From Xestospongia bergquistia (lineage: Eukaryota; Porifera; Demospongiae; Haplosclerida; Petrosiidae), in contig OZ014411.1 of NCBI GenBank assembly GCA_963965975.1, positions 27,886,249-27,950,248 on the forward strand: a stretch of DNA of 64,000 nucleotides, written 5' to 3'. The stretch's first letter is position 1, and the number at the start of each line of letters is the position of its first letter. The notes below the pieces were generated by a model. The model saw nothing but the letters and a program-made list of their open reading frames with translations, was not told where the DNA came from and did no database searches. The translations under genes and the position numbers were made by a program. Shown here piece after piece: positions 35,479 through 47,551 of the stretch.

Positions 35479-36047
35479 GTGAATTGTATTTTTAAATTCA
35501 TAAACTTAAAGACATTTTAATAATAATCCATCTGATGAATGAAGATATGAATTATATATTTTTAAGTTATGAATTATTTATAATAATCGGTTTCACATTG
35601 TTAACTACTTTAGAATTATTAAATGATGTGAGTATTAATAATATTAATATATGATACCAATATGATAGATGGAGACGATACACAATGCAATGAATCATAG
35701 TCTGAATAAAAAGATCTGAGTTGTTTCAAAATGTTGCTAGTTCCCAACAACTATTATCATTTATCTCTTTGATACATTTGCTGATAGATCAGCCTCTTTA
35801 TCTCTTATCTACATTTCCTGCTTGTATTCATTTCCTTTAATTGGTTTAAAACATCTTTCTGTTTCTTATTGTTTAGTTTTTTCATTAGTTTCTCTAATAT
35901 CAATATCCCAGGGGGCACACAAATGAACATACTCACCCACCTGATGTTAATTACAAATTTATTAATAACTATAAATATTTAATAGTTTAGTTAGAGACAA
36001 GGTCACTCTAGTTCAGATACAGTATCATTGATTTCACTCTATCCTCC

Positions 36048-38326
36048 ATGGCTCAACAAGTACTAGTATATTTTATGCTATTAACTTCATTGGTCACCTT
36101 TGGAGCACCTCAGGTTATCAACTGTGCTACTCTCATCTCTTGTTCGCAATGTATATCAACTGATTCTTGTGTCTGGTGTTCTACTCCTGGTAGTGCTCAG
36201 TGTCTATCTCAAGATAATGCTAACACTTGTAGAAAAGATGATTTACTTCAACCAGCAACTATTATCATTAACAAACAGGAGATTCCCCTCACTGAGAATA
36301 ATCAAGTATCTCTAAAGTCTATCAATCTTAAGCTCAGAGTTAGTGAGCCTGTGAGTTTCTCAGTATCCTTAAAGGCTGCAGAGAACTTTCCTCTTGATTT
36401 TTATATGTTAATGGATTTGTCTGGTAGTTTGAGAGATGATCTTGAAACAGTCAAAGAATTAGCTGTACAACTTCCTCTGGTTCTAAAAAATCTATCATCT
36501 GATTTCCTTATTGGCTTTGGGGCATTTATTGATAAGCCTTCACTACCATATATTGCAAGAGTGCAAATTAATAATATTATATTGGGACCTTACACTACAA
36601 AGCCATTTAATTATGAACATATTATCAGTCTTACAAATTCATCTGATCTTTTCAATTCAGTTGTTCAAGACACTATTATATCAACTAATGTTGATGATCC
36701 TGAAGATCCATTAGGTGCTATGTTACAAGCTGTGATATGTAAAGACTTGATTGGATGGAGAGAAACTTCTATCAAGATCATTCTAGTTATGACAGATGAT
36801 GTCCTCCACACAGCAGGTGATGGACGTCTTGCTGGGATAGTAAAACCTAATGATGGTCAATGTCATACACAATATGATCCACTTTTAAATAAAACATTGT
36901 ATACAGCAAGTCTGACCCAAGATTATCCCAGTATAGAACAAGTCAGACAAGCTTTAGAAGATGCCAACATTGTTCCTGTATTTGCAGTAGCAGCTTACTC
37001 AAGTTTTTACAGCAATACAATCAGTATGTTCCTTGACAGTTCAACAGTACCTTTGTCATCAAATTCATCCAATCTCAAAGAAGTCTTAAATGTAGCATAT
37101 GCCAATGCAATAGCTGATGTTCGTCTTAGTTTTAATCTTCCTAATTATCTCACAGCTAATGTTACTGTTAACTGTCCTCCTGGATCTACTTACTTCCAGA
37201 TTCCTATGAATGTATTGGCATTGATAATGGAACAGTTAACTTTACAATTACATTGACACTTCAGAAATGTACAGAGAGTCTAAGGAATGGAATGAATGTG
37301 CATATACCATTTAATCTTCGACCATTTGGACAATTTATAGCTAATATTACTGGATTTTGTGACTGTGCTTGTGAGAAGGAACAAGAATACAACAGCACTA
37401 AATGTAGTAACAATGGCAACTTCAGTTGTGGTCGATGTTCTTGTTTTGATGGATGGGAAGGAAATGACTGTTCTTGCTCTATAGCTATTGCTGATTGTCC
37501 TGTGGGTCCAAATGGTATCATATGTAGTGGGAGGGGACAATGTGATTGTGGTCAATGTATATGTACTCAACAAACTGAACCTATAAAAGGAGTCCTCAAT
37601 CCTCGTGTTGTAGGAGATGCTTGTGAATGTAGTAACTATGAATGTGATACTGGCTCCAATGGACTGGTATGTAGTGGGCGGGGCAATTGTACATGTTCTA
37701 ATGGTGAATATACATGCCTATGTCATAATTCTACACTTACAGGACTACCACACACTGGAGAACGATGTCAATGTTCTTATGATCATTGTATTGATCCTAA
37801 TGGAGATATGGTAGCAATATGTAGTGGACAAGGTACTTGTGACCCATGTCAACCTCAAGGAAGAGCTTGCACATGTAATGAAGGATTTATTGGTATGTAC
37901 TGTGAGCAGTCAACAGGAAGTATAGTTGCTGTCTGCAATAACGATAATGTAGTTAGAGAATGTGTCAAATGTTATGCAAATACAGCTAAAGATAGTGGAA
38001 GTCCTACATGTTCTGGATTTACTTGTACAAACTATTCCATATTATCATCTTATCCTTCTAATCCAGATAGTTATGATATTAATGGAACTATTGAAGGTAG
38101 TACTGAGGAATGTTCATTTACTGATAGCATAACATTTTGTGAGCATGTGTATTTTGTTGGTTTATCAACTCAACAAAGGGAACGTATCTATGAGGTTCTT
38201 GCACCACGTGATTGTCTCCTTACACTTAATTGGGTTATTGTGCTGTTAGTGCTGGTGGGATTAGTGGTTATAGGGATAATTGTCTTGACGATTATCAAAG
38301 TTAAAACCATCTATCTTAACCATTGA
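36048..38326 (+). pseudogene. Tailless integrin beta with single-base frameshift
   Basis: Two overlapping frames, 36,048-37,198 and 37,253-38,326, together cover the same protein as the 28,306 gene. One A is missing at 37,195/37,196 (TACTTCCAG against TACTTACCAG), just before the Cys-rich part. MIDAS DLSGS is followed by LRDD, so the ADMIDAS pair is the usual one here. The loop lacks cysteines (NNIILGPYTTKPF), as in the 28,306 copy. The C-terminus stops at IYLNH right after the TM. With a single lesion it may be a very young pseudogene, a segregating null allele or an assembly error. Confidence 0.82.
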
Positions 38327-38571
38327 AAATTCAAGCCATCTTAAAAATAAGATAAGAGCTGATTTATTTAATCCTATTTACCACACCCCCACTGTTACTG
38401 AGACATATGGTAGAGAGTGATTTTACTCTCACCATGGTTACTACTTTTTGTGCCAAAAATTTGGTAATATGATAGTACTTAATATTCATATAGTATGATT
38501 TTTCATAGATATATTTTTGTACAAGTAGTTTTAGTTTGTGTGATATTGTCTCAGTAGTGATATTTTTTAGG

Positions 38572-38577
38572 AATAAA
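38572..38577 (+). terminator. AATAAA polyadenylation signal of integrin copy at 36,048
   Basis: GAATAAAATTTAACCTTAATAATCC, same block as the other copies. Confidence 0.55.
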
Positions 38578-39240
38578 ATTTAACCTTAATAATCCTTCTG
38601 TGTTTAAAATCTATTTTGACACTTTTATGACAACAGATGATCTGCGTATATTGAAGTCAGCTAGAAATACTCATGTGGTTTATGTGACTCTGTGTACTAC
38701 TTGTACTAGTGATACATGATCCTTCACAAGGGAATTCCTCATACTATTAATACTATTAACATTAACAATAGTTGTATCTCTTACTATAAACTTAACTCAA
38801 TATCTGATTACAAGTATACAGACTTTCTTTCAGTAATAAATCTTAATTGATGTTGTTAGTTCCAAAGTAGTTATTATCTTTTATCATATTTAATGATCTC
38901 TAGTATATGTCTCTACATTCATTGGTAGGTTAGACTTTTTATCTCTTATCTTATCATTCTCTGCTTGGTTTAGAAATATCTTTCTATTTCTCTTTGTTTA
39001 GTATTTTCATTGTTTTCTCCAGTACCAGCATCTACTACCACGAGAAATTTGATATAATTATAGTATACGATAATGTACGTACATCCTCGGATGCGCCAGA
39101 AAGGCGGACATAGAAATGTATAATAGGTGTGTGTTTCCTCTTCCTCACAGGCTGGTGGGCGTGGTGAAGACTTGGACAGTCTTCTCTCTGTGATACAAAG
39201 ATTCTTATAATAAGTATAGTGGTGAATCAGTCGTATAGTA

Positions 39241-41484
39241 ATGGCTGAAGAGGAGGAAGACATATCTCTTATAGCACTGACCTCTCATTTTGCTCAAGTA
39301 AGAGATAATATGTACATGTCTATAACAATATTGGACCATAGATAGTAGAGTAGACTACTATCTATGATTGGACGCAAGTATATGTGTTAATTTTGTATTA
39401 TATTACTATAACTAGCTGTTAGATGGATATATTATAATATATATATTACATATATAGGTTCAGTTTCGTCTCAAACAGATCACATCAGCTCCTCCTGAGA
39501 AAAGAGAGGTATTGACATGTATATCTAGTGTAGAATAGGTTATGTTAGATACCTTGAATTATTGTATTATTAATGACAGTGTACTGTGTAGTCCCATACT
39601 TATATCTCCGTATTAAGGATACAAGGATAGGGTCTATTCTTTAATGGTTTTTTTATTCTTATGTTTTCAGTTTATTTTATATTAAAGTAAACATGTTATA
39701 AATTATTACAGTAAACATTGCAGTGTTATTTCTAATCTAAATTATCAACATTTAACTTTTATTGAACTCTTTATTGTCACTAGCAGTAAACTACATATAA
39801 TGTAGTTAACATAAATCTAATATCTTGTTATTGTATAGAGTTTATTGACTGAACTTGAGGAGTTTGCATTTCAAGGTTGTCCTATCAAACCACAAAGTGC
39901 ATATGATACAATGACAGAGAGTGAAAAGGTATAAGAACTCTACACATGTGTCGTATTGTCTCTATTATTATATTATTAAGATTGTGGTAGGATGTTTTAA
40001 CATGTATTATATTAATAGATACTTGTATTTGTAAATTTACTTGGCTCTCTATCAGAAGTCCACCTCACTGTAAAAATATTACAACTTGATTGGTCAAGTA
40101 GGAGTTGTCTAATTCCTGTAGGAAGCTTAGGATAGCTATTCACAATTCTCTGAATTAATTTGTATTATTTTGTCCATAAAATGTCTTTTTAATATCAAGT
40201 ATAAAATGATAATAACATTTGTTTTAAGCCATTAACACCAGTAATGTACCAACCAACACAAAATAGTGATCACCAGACACTGCAGTAGCAAGAGCATACC
40301 AAGTTTAAAAATGTCACACAATTTCATTATTATATAATGTGTTCACAGTTTATAACATTGAACAATTACAATATAATATAGTTATTAATTGAAATAGTTG
40401 AGTGTGTACTATTAGTTTGGAATGAGGGAAAGCCAGGAAGTCTATGTCAACAATAACTAAACCATACCATTCAATTAACACATATATGTACATGTAATAT
40501 GATAGGTAGTTGTTATGTCTGTTTATCAATACTTGTTATGTCTTCTATTGTCATGTTATGTTAGTTATTATTTTAGACAAACAGACTACCTATTATTATC
40601 TTGTTTGGTAGGATTCTACTGAAGAAAGACGTCAACGTTATTTGTATGATATGTTAGATCAGTTGCAATCACAAATACATCAAACCTCTAAGTCAAAAGA
40701 GACCACACCCACTAGCCCCTCCTCTTATCAGAAAGAAAGTATTATTGTTGATGAGCTAAAGTAAGGAACAATATGATATTAGTAATAACTTGATTATTGG
40801 AGTTTAAATTTTAAGGAGACGATTTCATTCTCAGTTTGATGACCTAGAGACAATGAGGTGAAGAATATAAACACATATCATTATATACACTATCTCAACA
40901 TATGTATCATATAGTGTCCATTATTATGTTATCAAGCTTGTGGTAGAATGTTTTATACATCACTATTATATTAATAGATACTTGTGTTTACTTGGCTTCT
41001 ACCAGAATATTTATAAGTGTACCTCACTGTCAAAATATTACAACTTGATTGGTCAAGTAGGAGTTGTCTAATTCCTATATGAAGCTTATAATAGCTACTC
41101 ACAAATATCTAAATTAATTTTTATTATTTTTATTGCAGTGAGGAAGAAGTAAGAGACAAAGTAGGAACATTAATCAATGACTCTAATGAAACTACAACAA
41201 AAGTACATTACAAATAACTAATACTTATCCTTCTGTATTAATTCCACCCACACACAATTAATAATTAGCTGACATTGCTATTCTCATTTCTAGGATCATT
41301 TGGTATGTCGACTAGCCTCTCAAGTACGGGCAATGGAAGACCATATCTCTCAATTACAACACGAGTTAGCAACCTTGTCTCATATATCATCTACAAGCCA
41401 CACCCCTAATGATGACATTGACATCCACTATCAAGTAAGTCTATATAATCATGTAATACATGTTATATATATATATATATATTA

Positions 41485-41541
<57 letters not shown>

Positions 41542-43761
41542 TATAAATTGGCTAAATTAATCCAACATTTAAAACTTTCAGTATGTACTTGATTTACATG
41601 TTATATTGATCAGTGCTATATCTAAAATGCTACTTATTCACATAACACTTTCATTGTCCAAGTTTATATTGTTTCATTTACACTATTATATAGTGACTTG
41701 AACTGTTAGCATTAAATGTCTTGAAACTGGGCCTAGCCATACAATCTTATATTCAATATCAACATTACACATGTAATAATCATGTAATACAATGCTATAT
41801 TTAAAACAGTACTTATTTACACAACAGGTTCTTGTACTTGTATTAGTAACTGGAAACCTGTAGCATTAAAAGTCTTCCCTATCTACTACATATATAGAAT
41901 CTTATATTCAATATAGTGAATATACACAATGTTACATGAGAGTTTAACTGACATACCAAATAATCCTTACAATTAGAATTACATATTATGATGCGTTAAT
42001 TATGTGTGGGTGGATATTATATTATTGTCTCATCTATTTTATTGTAGGTGACATTATGTCAACAAAATAGTCAAGATGAAATGCTATCATTACATCATGC
42101 ATCTAGTGAAGAGTCACTAGTAGGACCACTTCCTCTACCAACTAGAGGATGGAAAAAGGATCCTCAAAATGGAGTGAGAGCATTGAGAAGAACACTGGCT
42201 ATTATGCACATATTAACACTATGGTAAGACAATGGCTATTCATTCATTCAATTATAGACATTTCTATTAATATCACTTTATTCCATATTATTTACATGTA
42301 CATTTCTATGATATTATCACTTTATTTTAGGCAATGTGGTGGAGCATTTTCTTGTTTACCTAAATCATCATCAAAACTACCTATCAATAACCGCATAAGA
42401 TTCCCGTAAGCCACACCTATTTCTCAAAAACCACACCCACTATTGTTGTGTACTAGGTCAGCAGTAAGATCATTAGAAATATCAGTTGATAAAATATCAG
42501 TATTAGCTACAGCACTAACTCAACCTGGACAAGATACTATTTCAGTAAGTTAACTAGTTGGATAGTCTCAATATTACGTCCAAGACACAAAAGAGAAAAA
42601 GTCACGTCCAATGTATTATATATACTCTACATGTCTTGTTATCAGTAATTGTTAACACTGATATATATTAAACATTTTTCATTTAGTGTGTGGGTTTTGA
42701 ATGTGATCTCCATGATGCCGTGTCAATGAACTTAGCAGATTCATTAAAAGAACTATTAGAACATGGATGGGAGGGGTTACTCCCCGGACCTCCCACATCG
42801 TGTGTACCTCCTTTGAGTTGGATGAGACCTCTTAAGTTAGAAGGTGATAGTCGAGACTGTAATGCTTGGAGAACTGTATTACATTATTATAATTTAAAGG
42901 TATTTATTAGAGTAATTGTAGGGGTTACCTCATTATTATACATATCACTTAATTCATAGAAAGGATCTAAGGTTTGTGATAAACCTGATCAGAAACTAAG
43001 TTCTTCATTCAGTCTACCACTAGACAGTAGTACTGGACCTAAAAAGGTAATAGAACAATACATTGTTTTATAATGGGATATTAATAATACATGTTTGTAT
43101 TGACACTTTGTGACCTTGGTTCTCATGGCCTCCTTGTACAATTCATATCTAAGGATGTTGTGAAATGTTTCATTGTACTTTCATAATAACTTCACTGTGT
43201 GAAGTTAATATAACTTGTACATGTTTATAAATACATTTAAAATTATCTCAATAGACTTTACTTAATGTTATACATCGAACTGAGAAAGGATTTACGGGAT
43301 GTAAAAATTATTCACCTGATCTCAAATTTAGATCATTTGTCTGTCAAGGATTCAAGTAAGTTGGCATAAACAGACATGTACATGTATTAACACTTTATCA
43401 TATCATTATGTAGTTTATATCAGTTGAGTGATTGGATCAAGTTAATAGTAAGTCATCCTACACTCATTGATGACCTGTATCAACCTAACTCCTTCATAGC
43501 AACAACCAGTAAGTGCTTTGTCACTAAATATAGCAACACTACATAGATTAACATGTTACTAAAATTAGCAACAACTATACATAGTACTGTTACTAAATAT
43601 AGTAATAACCATTACACTATACTATTTTAAATTTATTTCTATTTATAGAATTTCGTCCTGTCATTCAATGCCTTGATCGTTTGTCCAGTGTACCTCGTGT
43701 CTCCCCAATAGAACTCCCAGCATCTTTTTATAATCACACAAACATATACTCACCACACTAA
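39241..43761 (+). CDS. RUNDC1: RUN domain-containing protein 1 orthologue
   Basis: Fifteen exons fit GT..AG and phase: 39,241-39,297; 39,458-39,508; 39,839-39,928; 40,612-40,760; 40,816-40,858; 41,139-41,202; 41,294-41,434; 42,048-42,223; 42,331-42,405; 42,457-42,544; 42,687-42,899; 42,960-43,046; 43,255-43,355; 43,414-43,508; 43,649-43,761. LTSHFAQVQFRLKQ and LLTELEEFAFQGCP match the conserved N-terminus of animal RUNDC1. Coiled-coil-like stretches follow (QVRAMEDHISQLQHELATL), then the RUN-like C-terminal half (LADSLKELLEHGWEGL, SFSLPLDSSTGPKK, LSDWIKLIVSHPTLID). RUN domains usually act with small GTPases in membrane traffic. The stop lies 98 bp from the convergent RPL32 stop. Confidence 0.92.
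39337..39366. mobile_element. 30-bp hairpin insertion with 7-bp target duplication
   Basis: CATAGATAGTAG + 6-bp loop + CTACTATCTATG, flanked on both sides by ATTGGAC. The duplicate at 31,630 has a single ATTGAAC and no insert, giving an empty-site comparison. Confidence 0.6.
39982..41132. repeat. ~195-bp repeat present in two RUNDC1 introns (39,982-40,175 and 40,938-41,132)
   Basis: Both copies share TATTACAACTTGATTGGTCA followed by AGTAGGAGTTGTCTAATTCC and flanking sequence. They are diverged and intronic; probably a dispersed element. Confidence 0.75.
41467..41537. repeat. (AT)n microsatellite in RUNDC1 intron 7
   Basis: An almost pure TA run. The same intron also has an internal duplication, with 41,611-41,770 resembling 41,790-41,945 (ATCTTATATTCAATAT shared). 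Confidence 0.9.
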
Positions 43762-43859
43762 CTAAATTTGTTATACATAAATTGTGTTTGTTATATTTTT
43801 TGTTTTAATAATCATTTTATCTTTTAAAGAACAAGATAACATTACACACTAGACAGACT

Positions 43860-45091
43860 CTACTCGTTCTCTTGTGTACGTATTCTAGCATCTGGATTCA
43901 AGACTCGAATATTTAATTGAGCGGCACGTCTAATAATTGTCTTGCGTTTACGAGCAGATACTCTGTGAGCTATTTCAGCAGCATAACGTCGATTGGACAT
44001 CATTAATACATCTAGTTCCTACATAAAGAAGGTAATGATGTCAAACAGTGTCTACAATAAACTTTAACAATATAATGAACATTACTATTCTTATATTCTC
44101 AATGCAGAGAAATACTATTACAGTATCCTAGAATAAGGTTACTGTAGCATAGCAAAGTATATGTATCATAAAAGCCTGAACATCTAAGTGTAGTCTCACA
44201 AGCCAGACCCAACCCCTTTGTAATTAAATGATGGAAGGGAAAGGTCTGCGATCATGATATAACTTGTTTTGAAATAATGACGAGCAAGGACTGAAAATTC
44301 GATAACATAATGTGATCTCATGTGACATTAGAATCAGGAAAATGGAACTTGTTAAACATTCAAAGTAATACATAAAACTACTGACTACTATCCATTAAAA
44401 AAGTAAGCACTATTATTAGGGATATTGACTCCTTTGAGATAACTCTTTCAAGAAATATAATTATAATAACATGTATGACATTTATATTAAAAGTCCCACT
44501 TTGTAATGTGTTGTAATATGATCAATACCCAATATTTCATATCTATTGAACAAGTTGCTCTATTAATATTCCTCATACTTTTCCCTGTCAGCTGTTTAAT
44601 TATAAGAGCTGGGTCTGGTCAATGAGGCTATCCAAAGGGGTAATTTTGGAACATGTAAATGTAGTAATCCATTAAATATTAAATGAGCAGACAGAATTTA
44701 ACATAACTATGTCTAATATATAATGTGTGGTTGTGTTCATTGAGTTAGTGTATAACAAGTGGTATATACTTACTTTGGCATGATTGACTGTAAATTTGTA
44801 GAATCCATTTGGTAGGATATGTTTAGTTTTCTTGTTAGAACCATATCCAGCATTAGGCATCTTACGAGCTCCTTTAAATTTACGTCTCACACGATTATCA
44901 ATACCCTTTGGTTTACGCCAGCTTGGCTAAAAATAATAAAACAACTACTAATATCAAGTACTAATGATATTTCAGCTTATATTCTATTATAAATGTCTAA
45001 CCTTGACACGATAAAATCGGTCACTCTGAAATCGAACAAAACTCTTTCTTCTTTTCTTAACGACAGGTATAGTTTTAATGGCGCGCACCAT
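43860..45091 (-). CDS. RPL32: 60S ribosomal protein L32 (eL32)
   Basis: Three coding exons: 45,002-45,091, 44,774-44,926 and 43,860-44,018. The joined protein has the L32 hallmarks: [49 protein letters not shown] and the basic C-terminus [19 protein letters not shown]. Length about 133 residues, normal for eL32. A non-coding first exon is suggested by AGAGGATCAA|GTAAGTAC (donor about 45,187) and CACTAG|GATGG just before the start. A pyrimidine-rich CTCTTGGTTG on the transcript strand nearby is compatible with a TOP-type start. Confidence 0.96.
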
Positions 45092-45287
45092 CCTAGTGAA
45101 AAATAAAGCATATATTTAAAATAGTAATGTTTAAGTTATCCACATAAATGTACTGAGAACAAGGATCGAAAGAGATTACTGTACTTACTTGATCCTCTGA
45201 CAACCAAGAGTCCACGTGGAGAGAGGAGCGATCACGTGATGCAGTTTCCATAGAAATAAATCATTAAATTTAGTGACATAAACAAAT
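45092..45287. promoter_or_regulatory. Divergent promoter region RPL32 / adenylate-kinase-like gene
   Basis: Only 196 bp separate the two start codons. Part is the RPL32 5' UTR exon and intron, leaving about 70 bp of upstream DNA around 45,215-45,287. It contains CACGTGG and CACGTGAT (E-box type CACGTG at 45,213 and 45,232). No TATA box is evident. Confidence 0.5.
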
Positions 45288-47411
45288 ATGGGCTGTGGTG
45301 GTAGTAAAAGTGTAGTCAATAAAACGTCTCGTGAACGTAAACAATCTATCTTACCTCCTTTTATTCCAGATATTAAGATTACAGGAGCAGAGAATGTGTC
45401 ATTTCTACCTTCACCAGCTATTAAAGTTATTGCTATTTTTGGTAAGATATTGACTGCTTGTAGTGTGTTGATAGACTGAAACCAAGTGTTATATCAGCTG
45501 TATGGGAATGTGACCTTTCAACTTGTACAGTTGTACTGACTACATAGGCCATCAATCCATCCTTCCAACTGTTGAATTGTCCATCAACCATTTAGTATCC
45601 ATATTCATACATCCATTCATACACACAATCACCCATTTCTTCATTCATTCATCTATTCAGGTGGTCCAGGTTCTGGTAAGGGGCACATTGTAGCCAGTCT
45701 GTGTTCAATGTTTGGTGTACGACTGATCTCTATGGAAAGTCTTATCCTACACTATCTACCAAAGAAAGTACAACATGCACTGTCCATTACTACTACTAAA
45801 GAAATGGCCAACCTTGTTAAAAAAGACCCAGCTAATGTCCCCTTAGACTGGGTCCTGCGTCTTATACAAAATGCTATAGAAAGTGAACCTGATCAATTCT
45901 TTGTTATTGATTTACTGCCTAACTTGCGCTGGTTACTACGAAATGACTACTTGATTAAGGAGTGTTCTCAAGAGATGAAATCATTTGAGGAAAAAGTAAT
46001 GAATTGATGCATGGAATTAAGAGATTATGATAAGAATTGATTAATAGACAGTGTAGATAGAAAATAGATAAAATAAAAACATTTAGCATTTACTCAATTT
46101 TATTGTATACAACAAACATTTAATTTGCAAAAGTGTACCTCTCTCTATATATAATAGATTGATAGATATCATGTGGTCCTAGGACTACATTTGCCAGGCA
46201 TTAAAAGTCATATAACACTTAATCAACTTGTCCATTCTCTTCTGGCATAGGTTCCTATATCTTTTGCTATCCATTTATCAGTAAAGGAAAGTAGTCTCGA
46301 AAAGACACTGGATTATAGTCATCATAGTTGTACACTACCAGCTGGAGCAACGATATCTGATGATGCAGATAACAGCAGAGCTAAGGTAACATGTAGTATG
46401 ATAGATTGACATTACAGTTGATATTATAGAGACGTTATAAACTTCATGAGACAGCATTGACTCCATTTGTTGAGTATTTCAAATCATCAAATCGTCTTGT
46501 GACAATTGATGCATCAAGTGGAGCAACAGAACAAATATGGGACAAAGTCCATGAACTGTTTACTGATAAACAGCTCTCAGCATGGAGACCAGTAGATTCT
46601 GTCCTAGTATTTGCTACAGGTATGTAATAGATTTCATGATACATATATTACATGTTATTTGTAGAGGGTATGACTATAGGAGAACTGGATCTTACTAATT
46701 GTGATATGAAAGTTGTAGTATTACAAGATATTGTTTCTAACCCACAGACGTCTCCAATAGTAAGACTACAAAGAAATATGAATATAATTCTCTCTCTCCT
46801 TACCCAACCTACTTACCTCTCTCTCTCTCTCTCTCTCTCTCTATTATAGGAAGACTTAATAGACACATTAAGTCATCATATTGATACACTAGCAGACTGT
46901 ACTCATTACTTTGTCATTGATCCAGCAGGAACTAAAATTATGGATGGCAATTTAGATGGAGTAAGACTAACAGACAAACAACTTTTAACATTACAATACA
47001 CAATGTACTTAATAGAAATGTACTTTGTGAGTACTGCAGAGATGATAATTTAACATTACTACAGTAAATACATTACATATCCTTCAAGATAATGTACAAT
47101 AAATACATGTACATTATTATAATACACAATTGTACATGATATGTAATTAAGGTTACATATTAAAAGTATTGTCCTATTGTTTATAGTTTTATCGTCGTGC
47201 TATTACATTTTCTGATGTTCGTGATACTGATGAAGGTTGTGTCAATAAAGTCTCATGTCGTCTCAATGCATTAACTGGACTATCAAAGCCATACTTTAAA
47301 GCTGTCTGTAGTTCAGAAGATGAGACATTACTATTCCCATCAACAAGTGATGAAGTATTCTGTCAACAGCTAGCATTATGTCTAGCAGAAAAACATCCTT
47401 CAAAACGATAA
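45288..47411 (+). CDS. Adenylate-kinase-like P-loop protein, predicted N-myristoylated
   Basis: Seven exons: 45,288-45,441; 45,661-45,995; 46,251-46,385; 46,430-46,619; 46,665-46,759; 46,850-46,960; 47,187-47,411. It starts MGCGGSK, a myristoylation/palmitoylation-type N-terminus. The P-loop GGPGSGKGH spans the exon 1/2 junction, followed by an NMP-binding-like helix region and VPLDWVLRLIQNAI..FFVIDLLPN, where canonical kinases have the GFPR motif. The LID region is degenerate (ATISDDADNS instead of the usual SGRxDDN). About 230 extra C-terminal residues (TIGELDLTNCDMKVVVLQDI..) are unrecognised. It is therefore an adenylate-kinase fold protein, perhaps with altered or no activity. Confidence 0.8.
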
Positions 47412-47551
47412 ATCAAGTCACCATGACATTTAGTATCATAATTTATATTATTTATATCATTATCTGGTTACATATATTAAAGTTTTATTCAAAAGATAGC
47501 ACACACTATTAACAACACAAGCAAATAACATTAGCAGTAATTCTTAATAAG

